NCBI GenBank assembly: GCA_003599345.1 | Contig: QZJP01000022.1 | Coordinates: 1-33,452, forward strand | Direction of reading: 5' to 3' | Source of the DNA: Bacillota bacterium | GTDB lineage: Bacteria > Bacillota > Sulfobacillia > UBA995 > UBA9673 | Length of the DNA: 33,452 nucleotides | Shown: positions 23,825 through 31,066 of the stretch, one piece after another | How positions within the stretch are numbered: the first letter of the stretch is position 1 | Layout of the letters: each line of letters starts with the position of its first letter | The notes under the pieces: generated by a model | Databases searched by the model: none | What the model saw: the letters and a program-made list of their open reading frames with translations, nothing else | Told to the model about the DNA's origin: nothing | Translations under genes and position numbers: made by a program

Positions 23825-25192
23825 TTAGCGGCGCAAGATGAGGGCGATCTCGCCCACGACCCGCTCGATGTCCTCGGGTCTGATGAAGAAGTGGGGGGCC
23901 ACCCTGATGACTGGCCCGCGCGCCGACGCGATTATGTTCCGAGCTCTGAGGGCCACCTCCACGGCATGGGAGTCCCCTCCCGGAACATCGATGGCCGTGG
24001 TTGGGCCCTTCCGGCTGATGTCCTCCGGGCTGACCGACTTCAGACCGTGTCTGCGACACGCGTCCAGGGCCACCCGCGAGAGCATGTCGACACGGTCACT
24101 GATAGCCTTCGGGCCAAGGTGGTTGACAATCTCCATCCCAGCCCTCGCGGCGAAGGCAGGCATCACCGGCGGGGTCCCGGTGTCAAACCGCCGGGCATCA
24201 CGCGCGTAGTCGAGGAGGCGGACTTCGAACGAGAACGGGTTCTCCTGCCCGAACCAGCCCGTCACCGCCGGCGTGAGGCCCGGCACGAGATCCCTCTTCA
24301 CGTAGAGGAAGGCGATGCCCGGAATCCCCAACAGGTACTTGAGGTTACCCGATGCCAGGAAGTCGATGTCCAGAGCCTTCACGTCCAGCGGGCAGGTCCC
24401 GAGAGACTGGTAGGCGTCCACGAGCACCAACGACCCACGGGAGTGCGCCAGGCGGACGACCGGCTCGAGGTCTTGCTTGAACCCGTTGAGGTAATATACG
24501 TGGGTGATGGACGCGACCAGGGTATCCTGGTCGACATAGCGGTCGTAGTCGTCGAGCATCAGTTGCCCGTCGCGTACCGGGACGAACTCCACCTTGTAAC
24601 CGTACTTCTGGTGGGCCAGCCACACATGGCCCACTGTCGGGAACTCGGCCTCGGTGGCGACGACTTTCCGCCGTCCGTTGGCCGTTCTCAGGGCCGAGGC
24701 CACGGAGGAGACCGCCTCGGATACGGACGTGGAGACCGCTATCTCGTCCGGGGAGGCCCCGATGAGACGCGCGAATTCGGCCTTGGCCCTGCTCACTTCG
24801 GCCATCCAGTAATCCCAGTCCATGCCGACCGTGAGCCAGTTGTCCAGATACGCCTCGATTGCCCGGCGGACGTGGCGTGACTGGGGCCCCTGGCTGCAGT
24901 TGCCCACGTGGATGGCGTCAGCCAGGATAGGGAACTCCTCCCGCCAAGCCGCGACCACGCTCTCATCCATTAGGGAACCGCGCGGCCAGGCAGGTGGCCC
25001 GCCGGGTTTGGACCAGGACTCGGCGGCTGGGGCGCCGGCGGGGGAGTCGACGATACGGACACCCACCCGGGCCGCCGTCTCGCGGGCGGCCTCCGTGAGG
25101 ACCACGCCGGGCCTCAGGACCAGCTGAGTGGTGCCCGACCTCGCAAGGTTCTCGAGGTCGGCGGATGTGATGAACTCCCGCAACCCAGACAC
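23825..25192 (-). CDS. Class V PLP-dependent aminotransferase-like enzyme with N-terminal BMC-type extension
   Basis: A 455-residue enzyme. Residues 1-50 (MSGLREFITSADLENLARSGTTQLVLRPGVVLTEAARETAARVGVRIVD) form the domain shared with the amidohydrolase, followed by a Pro/Ala/Ser linker to about 75. The remainder is a class V (cysteine desulfurase/kynureninase-like) PLP fold: N-terminal HVGNCSQGP, D259 in LVDAYQSLG for the pyridine nitrogen, and the Schiff-base K285 in ASGNLKYLLG. A desulfurase role is unlikely, as no mobile-loop cysteine is evident. Its position between BMC-H and BMC-P argues for encapsulated cargo. Possible reactions are transamination of the amino acid released from the cyclic amide or a lyase step. 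The start is GTG 25192 (2 nt after GAGGGG) or TTG 25183 (11 nt after it). Confidence 0.88.
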   Translation of the reverse strand: MSGLREFITSADLENLARSGTTQLVLRPGVVLTEAARETAARVGVRIVDSPAGAPAAESWSKPGGPPAWPRGSLMDESVVAAWREEFPILADAIHVGNCSQGPQSRHVRRAIEAYLDNWLTVGMDWDYWMAEVSRAKAEFARLIGASPDEIAVSTSVSEAVSSVASALRTANGRRKVVATEAEFPTVGHVWLAHQKYGYKVEFVPVRDGQLMLDDYDRYVDQDTLVASITHVYYLNGFKQDLEPVVRLAHSRGSLVLVDAYQSLGTCPLDVKALDIDFLASGNLKYLLGIPGIAFLYVKRDLVPGLTPAVTGWFGQENPFSFEVRLLDYARDARRFDTGTPPVMPAFAARAGMEIVNHLGPKAISDRVDMLSRVALDACRRHGLKSVSPEDISRKGPTTAIDVPGGDSHAVEVALRARNIIASARGPVIRVAPHFFIRPEDIERVVGEIALILRR

Positions 25193-25212
25193 TTCCCCTC
25201 GCCGGGCCGGGC

Positions 25213-25500
25213 TTACTTACCGGCCTTGGTCTCCTGCATTCCGAAGAGGGCGAGCACGTCCGTGTGCGGCCTGGGGATGACGTGAACGGACACCAGTTCG
25301 CCCACCCGCTTGGCCGAGGCGGCGCCGGCGTCGACGGCTGCCTTAACCGCGCCCACGTCGCCCCTCACGATGACGGCGACCAGACCGCCGCCGGCGTTCT
25401 GCTTGCCGACGAGTTCCACGTTGGCGGCCTTCACCATAGCGTCGGCCGCTTCTATGGCGGCCACAACACCCTTCGTCTCCACGAACCCCAAAGACAGCAC
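25213..25500 (-). CDS. BMC-H shell protein (hexamer)
   Basis: A 95-residue single BMC-domain protein: [62 protein letters not shown], the canonical pattern of the major hexameric facet protein, with the pore loop at the Gly-rich AGGG. The ORF track carries a false extension to 25845. The true start is GTG at 25500 with GGGAG 9 nt upstream. It is the first shell gene transcribed and the only BMC-H in the window, which would make it the main facet tile. It has a short C-terminal tail ([10 protein letters not shown]). Confidence 0.96.
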   Translation of the reverse strand: MLSLGFVETKGVVAAIEAADAMVKAANVELVGKQNAGGGLVAVIVRGDVGAVKAAVDAGAASAKRVGELVSVHVIPRPHTDVLALFGMQETKAGK

Positions 25501-25519
25501 TAGACTCGACTCCCTTTCC

Positions 25520-26293
25520 CTATGTGGACTCTGACGGCCTTTCCGGGGCCGTCTCCGGACAGCGGGCCGGCGGTTCCTCCACCCGGTCCGATACCTCCAC
25601 GAGCGCGTCCACCGCCAGGCAGCCCTCCCCCTCGGCCAGCACGACAAGAGGGTTGACGTCGATTGACAAGACATCGGGACGCTCGAGCAGGACCCTGCCC
25701 AGCGACTGGGCCACCGCGACCAGCGCCCGCACGTCGCGACGCCTCCGCCCGCGGACTTCGCCGAGCAGGGCGGCAGAGCGCAACTCACCGAGGCCCCGCA
25801 TGACGTTCGCCTCGAAGACGGGCGCGAGGACGAAAGCAACGTCATCGAAAAGCTCCGCGTAGACGCCCCCCAGGCCGATCATGACTACGGGACCGAACTG
25901 TGGGTCCCTGACGGCGCCGGCGATCATCTCCAGGCCGGCGCCGGCCATCCGCTGGACGAGGAAGCCCGTCCGGCCCCCGGGCGCCGCGTCGCTTACCCGG
26001 GCCTCTATCCTCCCGACGGCCTCCTCGAGTTCCCGGGGGGTCCGGAGGTCGAGTTCGACGCCGCCTATGTCCGATTTGTGAGCCAGGCCTGGGACGAGAA
26101 CTTTGACCGCGACGGGGTACCCGATGCTCCCGGCTACCTTGGCGGCCTCCTCGCGGTCTTGGGCCACCCCCCAGGGAGCGAAAGGAACCCCGTAACCGGC
26201 CAGTAGCGTTGCGGAGTCAGCCTCCGAGAGTGGAAGCCCCGTGCGGTTCCCCCTGATCCCGGGCCCGCTCGTCCGGATGCCGGCCTCACTCAT
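25520..26293 (-). CDS. ADP-forming acyl-CoA synthetase, beta (ATP-grasp) subunit
   Basis: A 257-residue ATP-grasp protein with [89 protein letters not shown] and the C-terminal [11 protein letters not shown], the set seen in the beta part of acetate-CoA ligases (ADP-forming). The reaction is acyl-CoA + ADP + Pi to acid + CoA + ATP, i.e. substrate-level phosphorylation. The preferred ATG at 26293 overlaps the alpha gene by 8 nt. Alpha and beta are separate here, as in hyperthermophilic archaea; many bacteria fuse them. It ends 20 nt before the BMC-H start. Confidence 0.9.
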   Translation of the reverse strand: MSEAGIRTSGPGIRGNRTGLPLSEADSATLLAGYGVPFAPWGVAQDREEAAKVAGSIGYPVAVKVLVPGLAHKSDIGGVELDLRTPRELEEAVGRIEARVSDAAPGGRTGFLVQRMAGAGLEMIAGAVRDPQFGPVVMIGLGGVYAELFDDVAFVLAPVFEANVMRGLGELRSAALLGEVRGRRRRDVRALVAVAQSLGRVLLERPDVLSIDVNPLVVLAEGEGCLAVDALVEVSDRVEEPPARCPETAPERPSEST

Positions 26294-27794
26294 CGTCCTC
26301 GGAGCGATGACCCCACTCACCGTCCCCACCACCGCCCTTGAGGAAGTCCCGGTACCGGACCAAGTTGGCGAGGGCGCGCACCGCCCGGTCGGGGGTCTCG
26401 AAGGTCGGTAGGCCGCTGTCCTCCAGTATCCGCCTGCCGGACCGAACCACGTCGCCGGCGAGGATGACCGTGAGGAGCGGCTTCGTCCCTGCCCGCTCTG
26501 ACGCGCGCCGGTAAGCGTCGGCCACAGCCCGCCCCAGTTCCTCGACGTCCAGGTACAGGGTGGGGACAGTGATCATGATAAGAGCGTCGACGCCGGGGTC
26601 GGACAGGAGCAGCTCGACGGCCCGGGCGTGTTGCTCCACCGTTGCGGCCGCCGTCATGTCGCAGTGTCCCTCCGGGCGGCACACGGAGGCGAAGGGTGGA
26701 AGCAACCTAACCAATGCCTCGCGGGTCTCCCGCGAGACCGTCGCCAGCCGGAGAACCTTTCCCGCGCCGCCCCCGGCGGCCAGGAAGTCCATGCAATACG
26801 CGCCGGGACCGCCGGCCTGGGTAGCCAGGAAAACCCTGGGCCCCGACGGCGGCAGCCTATCGAAGGCCTGCAGAGTGTCCGTAAGCTCGTCGGCGCTGTC
26901 GACCCTCACTATACCGTGGTCACGGAAGGCAGCCGAGTAGACCCGGTCGGACCCGGCCATCGACCCGGTGTGCGAGTGAGCCGCCTCGCTTCCTTGAGCC
27001 GTACGCCCGACCTTTAGGACGACGACCGGCTTCGCGCGGGCGACGCGCCCCGCCGTCCGGACGAAGTCACGGGCTTTCTCGTGGCCTTCGAGGTAGACCC
27101 CGACGACCCGGGTCAGGCTGTCCCCGTCAAGGTAGTCAAGAAGCTCTATCAGGTCCAGGTCAGCCATGTTACCGAGGCTGCAGAACTTGCTCACGCCGGC
27201 CGGCGCGGGCTGGGCCGACCACCTGGCAACCATCCACGCCCCGAACGCGCCGCTCTGTGAGACCATCGACACCCCGCCGGCCCGTCGGCGCGTGCCTTGA
27301 ATGAAAGTCGTGTCGAGGCGGTTGGCGTTGTCGATGATGCCTACGCAGTTGGGGCCTATCTCCCGGACCCCGTATCTCCGGCAGATGCCGAGAAGGGCCT
27401 CCTGCCTCGCGCGGCCCTCGGGCGTACCCGTCTCGGCGAATCCGGCGGCGGTGGTGATCACCCCGCGGACGTCCCCGCGGGTCCTGAAGCGGTCCTCAAG
27501 GTCGGGAACCACGTGCTCGATAGCCGCGGCAGGCGCAGCTATCACCACCAAGTCCACCCTCTCGGGGATTCCGGCCAGGGCCCGGTGGCCGGGGTAACCG
27601 GCAACCGGCGCTCCGTGGGGGTTGATGGGAAATACCTTGCCTGGGAAACCCGCGTCGGCCATGTTGCGGACAATCTGATGCCCAGCCTTGAGGGGGTCGG
27701 AAGAGGCCCCTACGATAGCGACCCCCTCGACGCCCTCGAAGAAGACCTCGGCGCCGGAGCTACCCACCACCAACCTTACCCCCGTCTCCCTCAT
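26286..27794 (-). CDS. ADP-forming acyl-CoA synthetase, alpha (CoA-binding) subunit
   Basis: A subunit of about 502 residues with a CoA-binding Rossmann domain (GVAIVGASSDPLKAGHQIVRNM, FPINPHG, AGYPGHRAL), succinyl-CoA-synthetase-like domains (IGPNCVGIIDN, VSMVSQSGAFGAWMV, FCSLGNMADLDLIELLDYL) and the phospho-His region AAHSHTGSMAGSDRVY. Together with beta it converts acyl-CoA made by the adjacent oxidoreductase to free acid with ATP gain. The start is uncertain: ATG 27794 is used here, GTG 27815 is possible, and both overlap the preceding beta-subunit gene (stop at 27760). The chain length preference (acetyl, branched or aryl) cannot be read from sequence. Confidence 0.9.
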   Translation of the reverse strand: MRETGVRLVVGSSGAEVFFEGVEGVAIVGASSDPLKAGHQIVRNMADAGFPGKVFPINPHGAPVAGYPGHRALAGIPERVDLVVIAAPAAAIEHVVPDLEDRFRTRGDVRGVITTAAGFAETGTPEGRARQEALLGICRRYGVREIGPNCVGIIDNANRLDTTFIQGTRRRAGGVSMVSQSGAFGAWMVARWSAQPAPAGVSKFCSLGNMADLDLIELLDYLDGDSLTRVVGVYLEGHEKARDFVRTAGRVARAKPVVVLKVGRTAQGSEAAHSHTGSMAGSDRVYSAAFRDHGIVRVDSADELTDTLQAFDRLPPSGPRVFLATQAGGPGAYCMDFLAAGGGAGKVLRLATVSRETREALVRLLPPFASVCRPEGHCDMTAAATVEQHARAVELLLSDPGVDALIMITVPTLYLDVEELGRAVADAYRRASERAGTKPLLTVILAGDVVRSGRRILEDSGLPTFETPDRAVRALANLVRYRDFLKGGGGDGEWGHRSEDDE

Positions 27795-28704
27795 CGGGTC
27801 CGCCCGCGGCCCCACACAAGGCCTTCAGCCGTGCCCAACGCATCTCGGCCTCGGCCTGCATATCGGCCACGCTCTCCTCCGTCAGGTGAGCGAACTTCCG
27901 GAGGGAGCCCACAAACTCGCGGAGCGGTCGTGGCTTGGGAACGTCCCGCGTGAGCCTGAACCGGCCACGCTCGACCTCGAAGAGAGGATAGTAGCGGGTA
28001 AGCACGGAGAGCCGAGCCACTTCAAGACTCCGGTCCGGCGGAAACCCCCACCCGTTCACACAAGGATTGAGGACATGGATGTACGCCATCCCGTCGCGGA
28101 CCTCGGCGGCCTTCCGGACCTTGCCGACCAGGTCGGCGAGAAAACCGGGTGACGCCGTGGCTACGTAGGGCAGATCGTGCATGGCCATGATCATGGGGAA
28201 GTCCTTCTTGCGCTGGGCCTTTCCCCCGCGGGCGGGTCCGACCGGCGTGGTCGAGGTCCACGACCCCTTCGCGGTCGAGCCCGACCTCTGGAACCCCGTG
28301 TTCATATAGCCCTCGTTGTCATAGCAGATGTAGATGATGCGCTCGCCCCGTTCGGCCGCGCCGGACAGGGCCTGGAACCCGCAGTCCACCGACGCGCCGT
28401 CACCGGCGAAAGCCACGACGTTGACCTCCCGGCCCTTGCGCTCGCAGCCGAGCCTGATCCCCGCCAGCATTGACGCGGTGTTGTCAAGCAGCGGGAAGAA
28501 CACGGGGCATCTGGTGCCGGTGGTCCGCTTCCACCCGACCACCCCCACCCCACCCATGCACCCCGGAGGAATGGCCAGAATCGTGTTGGCGCCCAGAACC
28601 TTCAGCACGGTGCGCAGGGTGAGTTCGACGTTACAGCCCACGCAAGCAGAGATACCGGGGGAGAGAACGTCTTCGCGCTCTGCCAGGTAGTCGATGAAGT
28701 TCAT
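27760..28704 (-). CDS. 2-Oxoacid:ferredoxin oxidoreductase, beta (TPP) subunit
   Basis: A 314-residue thiamine-diphosphate subunit: CVGCNVELTLRTVLKVLG at the N-terminus with the family CxxC, ILAIPPGCMGG, and the TPP/Mg motif GDGASVDCGFQALSGAAERGERIIYICYDNEGYMNTG. It also has QRSGSTAKGSWTSTTP, as in pyruvate and branched-chain 2-oxoacid oxidoreductases. It decarboxylates the 2-oxo acid and passes electrons to clusters in the partner subunits. The start at 28704 overlaps the alpha stop (ATGA). Pyruvate versus 2-oxoisovalerate or aryl-pyruvate specificity is not resolved. Confidence 0.93.
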   Translation of the reverse strand: MNFIDYLAEREDVLSPGISACVGCNVELTLRTVLKVLGANTILAIPPGCMGGVGVVGWKRTTGTRCPVFFPLLDNTASMLAGIRLGCERKGREVNVVAFAGDGASVDCGFQALSGAAERGERIIYICYDNEGYMNTGFQRSGSTAKGSWTSTTPVGPARGGKAQRKKDFPMIMAMHDLPYVATASPGFLADLVGKVRKAAEVRDGMAYIHVLNPCVNGWGFPPDRSLEVARLSVLTRYYPLFEVERGRFRLTRDVPKPRPLREFVGSLRKFAHLTEESVADMQAEAEMRWARLKALCGAAGGPDEGDGGKVGGG

Positions 28705-29897
28705 CGTCCCCGCCCTCCCGAAAGCCACACCGTCGGGCAGGTGGCGGTCCCCCCGCGGCGCGAGGCCTCAACGACTGTCCGGACCGCCTTCGTCATGAGG
28801 TCCACGGTAAGGTCCTCTCCGCCCAAGCCGCCGACGAAGGCGACGGAGGGCACGGGCCTGCCCAGGTCCGACAATGTGGCCCGCAGCTCCTGGTGGATGA
28901 TTCCGGTGCCCCATCCGAAGGACACGTTGCGGTCCACAACCCCGAAGCCGCGGAGGTCCTTGAGAAGTCTGAAAAGCTCTGTAGCGGGCCAAGGACGGAC
29001 AGAGCGGACTTTCACCAGCCCTACCGGCACCCCGCGGTCCCGGGCCTCATCGACGGCCACACGGGCCGCGCCGGTCATGGAACCCAAGGTGACCAGAGCG
29101 AACTCAGCGTCGGCCAGGCGATAGGCGCTGACCGGCCCTCCCCAGTGTCGCCCGAACTTCCGGCCAAAGCTGGCATCGGCCTCCTTGATCACTTGGGCGG
29201 CCCGGCTCATGGCCAGAACCTGCTTCCGGCGGTATTCGGTCAGGAGAGCGCCCGGCGTAAGGGGGTCGACGGACATCGGGCGCTCGGGGTCGAGCAGGAT
29301 GTGCTCAGGCTCATAGCTGGAAGGCAAGTAGTCATCGACGTCACTCTGGTCCGGAACATCTACCCTCTCCGTCATGTGCGACAGGTAGAAGCCGTCGTAG
29401 CACACGTTCACGGGCAAGAGGACGCGCCGGTCCTCGGCGATACGAAAGGCCTGGATGACGGTGTCCAGGATTTCCTGGTTGTCCTCGACGTAGAGCTGCA
29501 CCCAGCCCGCGTCCCGCAGGGTCAGCGAATCCTGCGGCCCGCCCCACACTGTCTGGGGCGAAATCATCTCCCGGTTAACGATGACCATGACGATCGGCAA
29601 GCGGAGGGTGGGAGTCCGGAAGTAGGGCTCGTACATGAGCGAAAGGCCCTGGGAGGAAGTGGCCGTGAACGTGCGGCAACCGGTCAACGCGGCTCCCTGG
29701 AGGACGCTGAGGGCCGAGTGCTCGCTCTCGACCTCGCACAGGCTCGCGGTCAACTCGCCGTCGGCCGCCATCTGCGCCAGGTGCTCCACGATGGGTGTCT
29801 GAGGTGTAATGGGGTAGGCGGCTATCACGTCCGGCCGGCATAACTTGGCGCCGATGGCCGCGGCCTGGTTGCCGCTGAGAACCTGGACCGTAGTCAC
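28701..29897 (-). CDS. 2-Oxoacid:ferredoxin oxidoreductase, alpha subunit
   Basis: A 398-residue alpha subunit: VLSGNQAAAIGAKLCRPDVIAAYPITPQTPIVEHLAQ, EVESEHSALSVLQGAALTGCRTFTATSSQGLSLMYE and GSMTGAARVAVDEARDRGVPVGLVKVRSVRPWP, all typical of the PorA/VorA family. The ORF track adds an upstream extension to 29963. The GTG at 29897 overlaps the gamma/delta stop (GTGA) and gives the expected N-terminus (VTTVQVLSGNQAAA). Forms a heterotetramer-type complex with the fused gamma/delta and beta subunits. Confidence 0.93.
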   Translation of the reverse strand: MTTVQVLSGNQAAAIGAKLCRPDVIAAYPITPQTPIVEHLAQMAADGELTASLCEVESEHSALSVLQGAALTGCRTFTATSSQGLSLMYEPYFRTPTLRLPIVMVIVNREMISPQTVWGGPQDSLTLRDAGWVQLYVEDNQEILDTVIQAFRIAEDRRVLLPVNVCYDGFYLSHMTERVDVPDQSDVDDYLPSSYEPEHILLDPERPMSVDPLTPGALLTEYRRKQVLAMSRAAQVIKEADASFGRKFGRHWGGPVSAYRLADAEFALVTLGSMTGAARVAVDEARDRGVPVGLVKVRSVRPWPATELFRLLKDLRGFGVVDRNVSFGWGTGIIHQELRATLSDLGRPVPSVAFVGGLGGEDLTVDLMTKAVRTVVEASRRGGTATCPTVWLSGGRGR

Positions 29898-30790
29898 GCC
29901 CTCACCCCCTCCTCCACGAGGCTGAAGGCGTCGCGCGGGCACTCCGTGACACAGATGCCGCAACCCTTGCAGTAGGTCAAGTCGACGGCCACCCCTCGCC
30001 GGCTTCGCGGGGGGACGCCGGCGTTAAAGCTAACCGCCCCGACCGGGCAACTCACCACGCATACCCCGCATCCATTGCAGGCCTCGGCCTGCCACACCGG
30101 CCGGTGGGAACGCCATTCGCCCGTCTCAAGCACGTAGAGCTCGGTCCCGACCGGGGCCTCGTGCGGGCCGGTCTCGGGCCACTCGTCGATAGAGGCGGTA
30201 TCGCCGTCTTCCGAGGGGCGGGCGGCCGCTGACCCGCCGGAGCGGGGACTGAAGGTCCTGACCGCGTCGTAGCCTCGCATCACGGCCTTGGCGTTCGACG
30301 GTCCGAAGGCCTGGGCCGCTCGCTCGGCGACATCGGACACGACCACCCAGCCGGTGGCGCGGCAGAAAGCGCCGAGCATGACGGTGTTCGGAACGGCGCG
30401 GCCCAGGACGTCGAGGGAGATTCCTGTCGCATCCACGGCGGCGACGCTCGTGACGCCGGCCTTGACCGGCAGGAGAGAAGGCTCGCGCTTGGTGTTCAGG
30501 ACCAGGACCGAGCCTCCCGGCATGCCCTCGAAAACGTCGACCGCGTTCATCAGGGTCTCGTCGAGGACTACCACGCAGTTCGGATGGTAGACCTGAGTCT
30601 TGGGCCGGATGGGCTCCCCGCTGATGCGGACGAAGGCCGAGACCGGGGCGCCGCGCCGCTCGAATCCGAAGTACGGGATGGAGTTCGCGTACAGGCCCTG
30701 TCTCACCGCCGAGTGGACGATGATCTCAGAGGCCTTGACTGTCCCCTGCCCACCCCGGCCGTGTAGCCGCAGTTCCTTGGCTAGAGGCAC
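29894..30790 (-). CDS. 2-Oxoacid:ferredoxin oxidoreductase, fused gamma-delta subunit
   Basis: About 298 residues. The gamma part (1-190) has LRLHGRGGQGTVKASEIIVHSAV, IPYFGFERRGAPVSAFVRIS and VPNTVMLGAFCRATGWV. After an Ala/Ser/Arg-rich linker (about 200-230), the delta part has two [4Fe-4S] motifs, CNGCGVCVVSCPVG and CKGCGICVTECPRD. Gamma and delta are separate in many POR/VOR complexes; here they are one chain. The ORF track starts at 30940. I prefer GTG 30790 because GGGGAG lies 7 nt upstream; ATG 30811 in frame has no good ribosome binding site. This is the first gene of the minus-strand directon, so its upstream region should hold the main promoter. Confidence 0.92.
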   Translation of the reverse strand: MPLAKELRLHGRGGQGTVKASEIIVHSAVRQGLYANSIPYFGFERRGAPVSAFVRISGEPIRPKTQVYHPNCVVVLDETLMNAVDVFEGMPGGSVLVLNTKREPSLLPVKAGVTSVAAVDATGISLDVLGRAVPNTVMLGAFCRATGWVVVSDVAERAAQAFGPSNAKAVMRGYDAVRTFSPRSGGSAAARPSEDGDTASIDEWPETGPHEAPVGTELYVLETGEWRSHRPVWQAEACNGCGVCVVSCPVGAVSFNAGVPPRSRRGVAVDLTYCKGCGICVTECPRDAFSLVEEGVRA

Positions 30791-30848
30791 CGCACATCTC
30801 CCCGGCTCCATCGAAAGGGTCTCGCCGAACGAGGCCGCCGGCGTGACG

Positions 30849-30874
30849 GCAATCGCGCATAGCCATCGCGCATA
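30849..30874. repeat. 13-bp tandem direct repeat, candidate operator
   Basis: GCAATCGCGCATA is followed immediately by GCCATCGCGCATA (one mismatch). It lies 59-84 bp upstream of the preferred porGD start. Tandem half-sites near a promoter are common for AraC-type regulators and others; the link to the locus regulator is inference. Confidence 0.5.
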
Positions 30875-30974
30875 CAGGAAGCGAAACCCCGTAGATTGAA
30901 AGGGACCTTCCGGTCGGCAGCCGGGCCTCCTTTGCGCCACGTTGCTCTACGAGGCCAACGATACTGCCACGTAA

Positions 30975-31028
30975 GAGCCGTCGAGTGGACACGGGGGAGC
31001 CGTCGGGCACATCACGCGAGAGCCGTCG
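30975..31028. repeat. Three direct repeats of GAGCCGTCGRG at 22-23-bp spacing
   Basis: GAGCCGTCG begins at 30975, 30997 and 31020. The 20-bp units align as GAGCCGTCGAGTGGACACGG, GAGCCGTCGGGCACATCACG and GAGCCGTCGGGTAGGTCACG. Spacing near two helical turns puts all copies on the same DNA face. They end 38 bp before the degV start and about 185 bp upstream of the directon. Confidence 0.6.
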
Positions 31029-31066
31029 GGTAGGTCACGAGGGCATGGCCCGAGAGGCGAAACGTC

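Larger units (their letters stand above)
30791..31066. promoter_or_regulatory. Divergent intergenic control region between the BMC directon and degV
   Basis: A 276-bp region separates two divergent start codons and must serve the leftward directon and probably degV. It holds a 13-bp tandem repeat and three 22-23-bp-spaced direct repeats (separate entries). I cannot pick a convincing -35/-10 pair. On the minus strand, TTTCAA...TGTATG around 30880-30905 is a weak candidate with a long spacer, and its -10 abuts the tandem repeat. Confidence 0.5.

Noticed and set aside
23825-25192. Cysteine desulfurase for Fe-S assembly
   Set aside because: It is a class V fold, but I see no active-site loop cysteine, and the shell-gene context and N-terminal domain point to a catabolic role.
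23514-25845. N-terminal extensions on BMC-P (to 24059) and BMC-H (to 25845) in the ORF track
   Set aside because: They overlap the PLP enzyme and ACD beta genes in another frame, have shadow-like composition, and good ribosome binding sites lie just before the real starts at 23807 and 25500.
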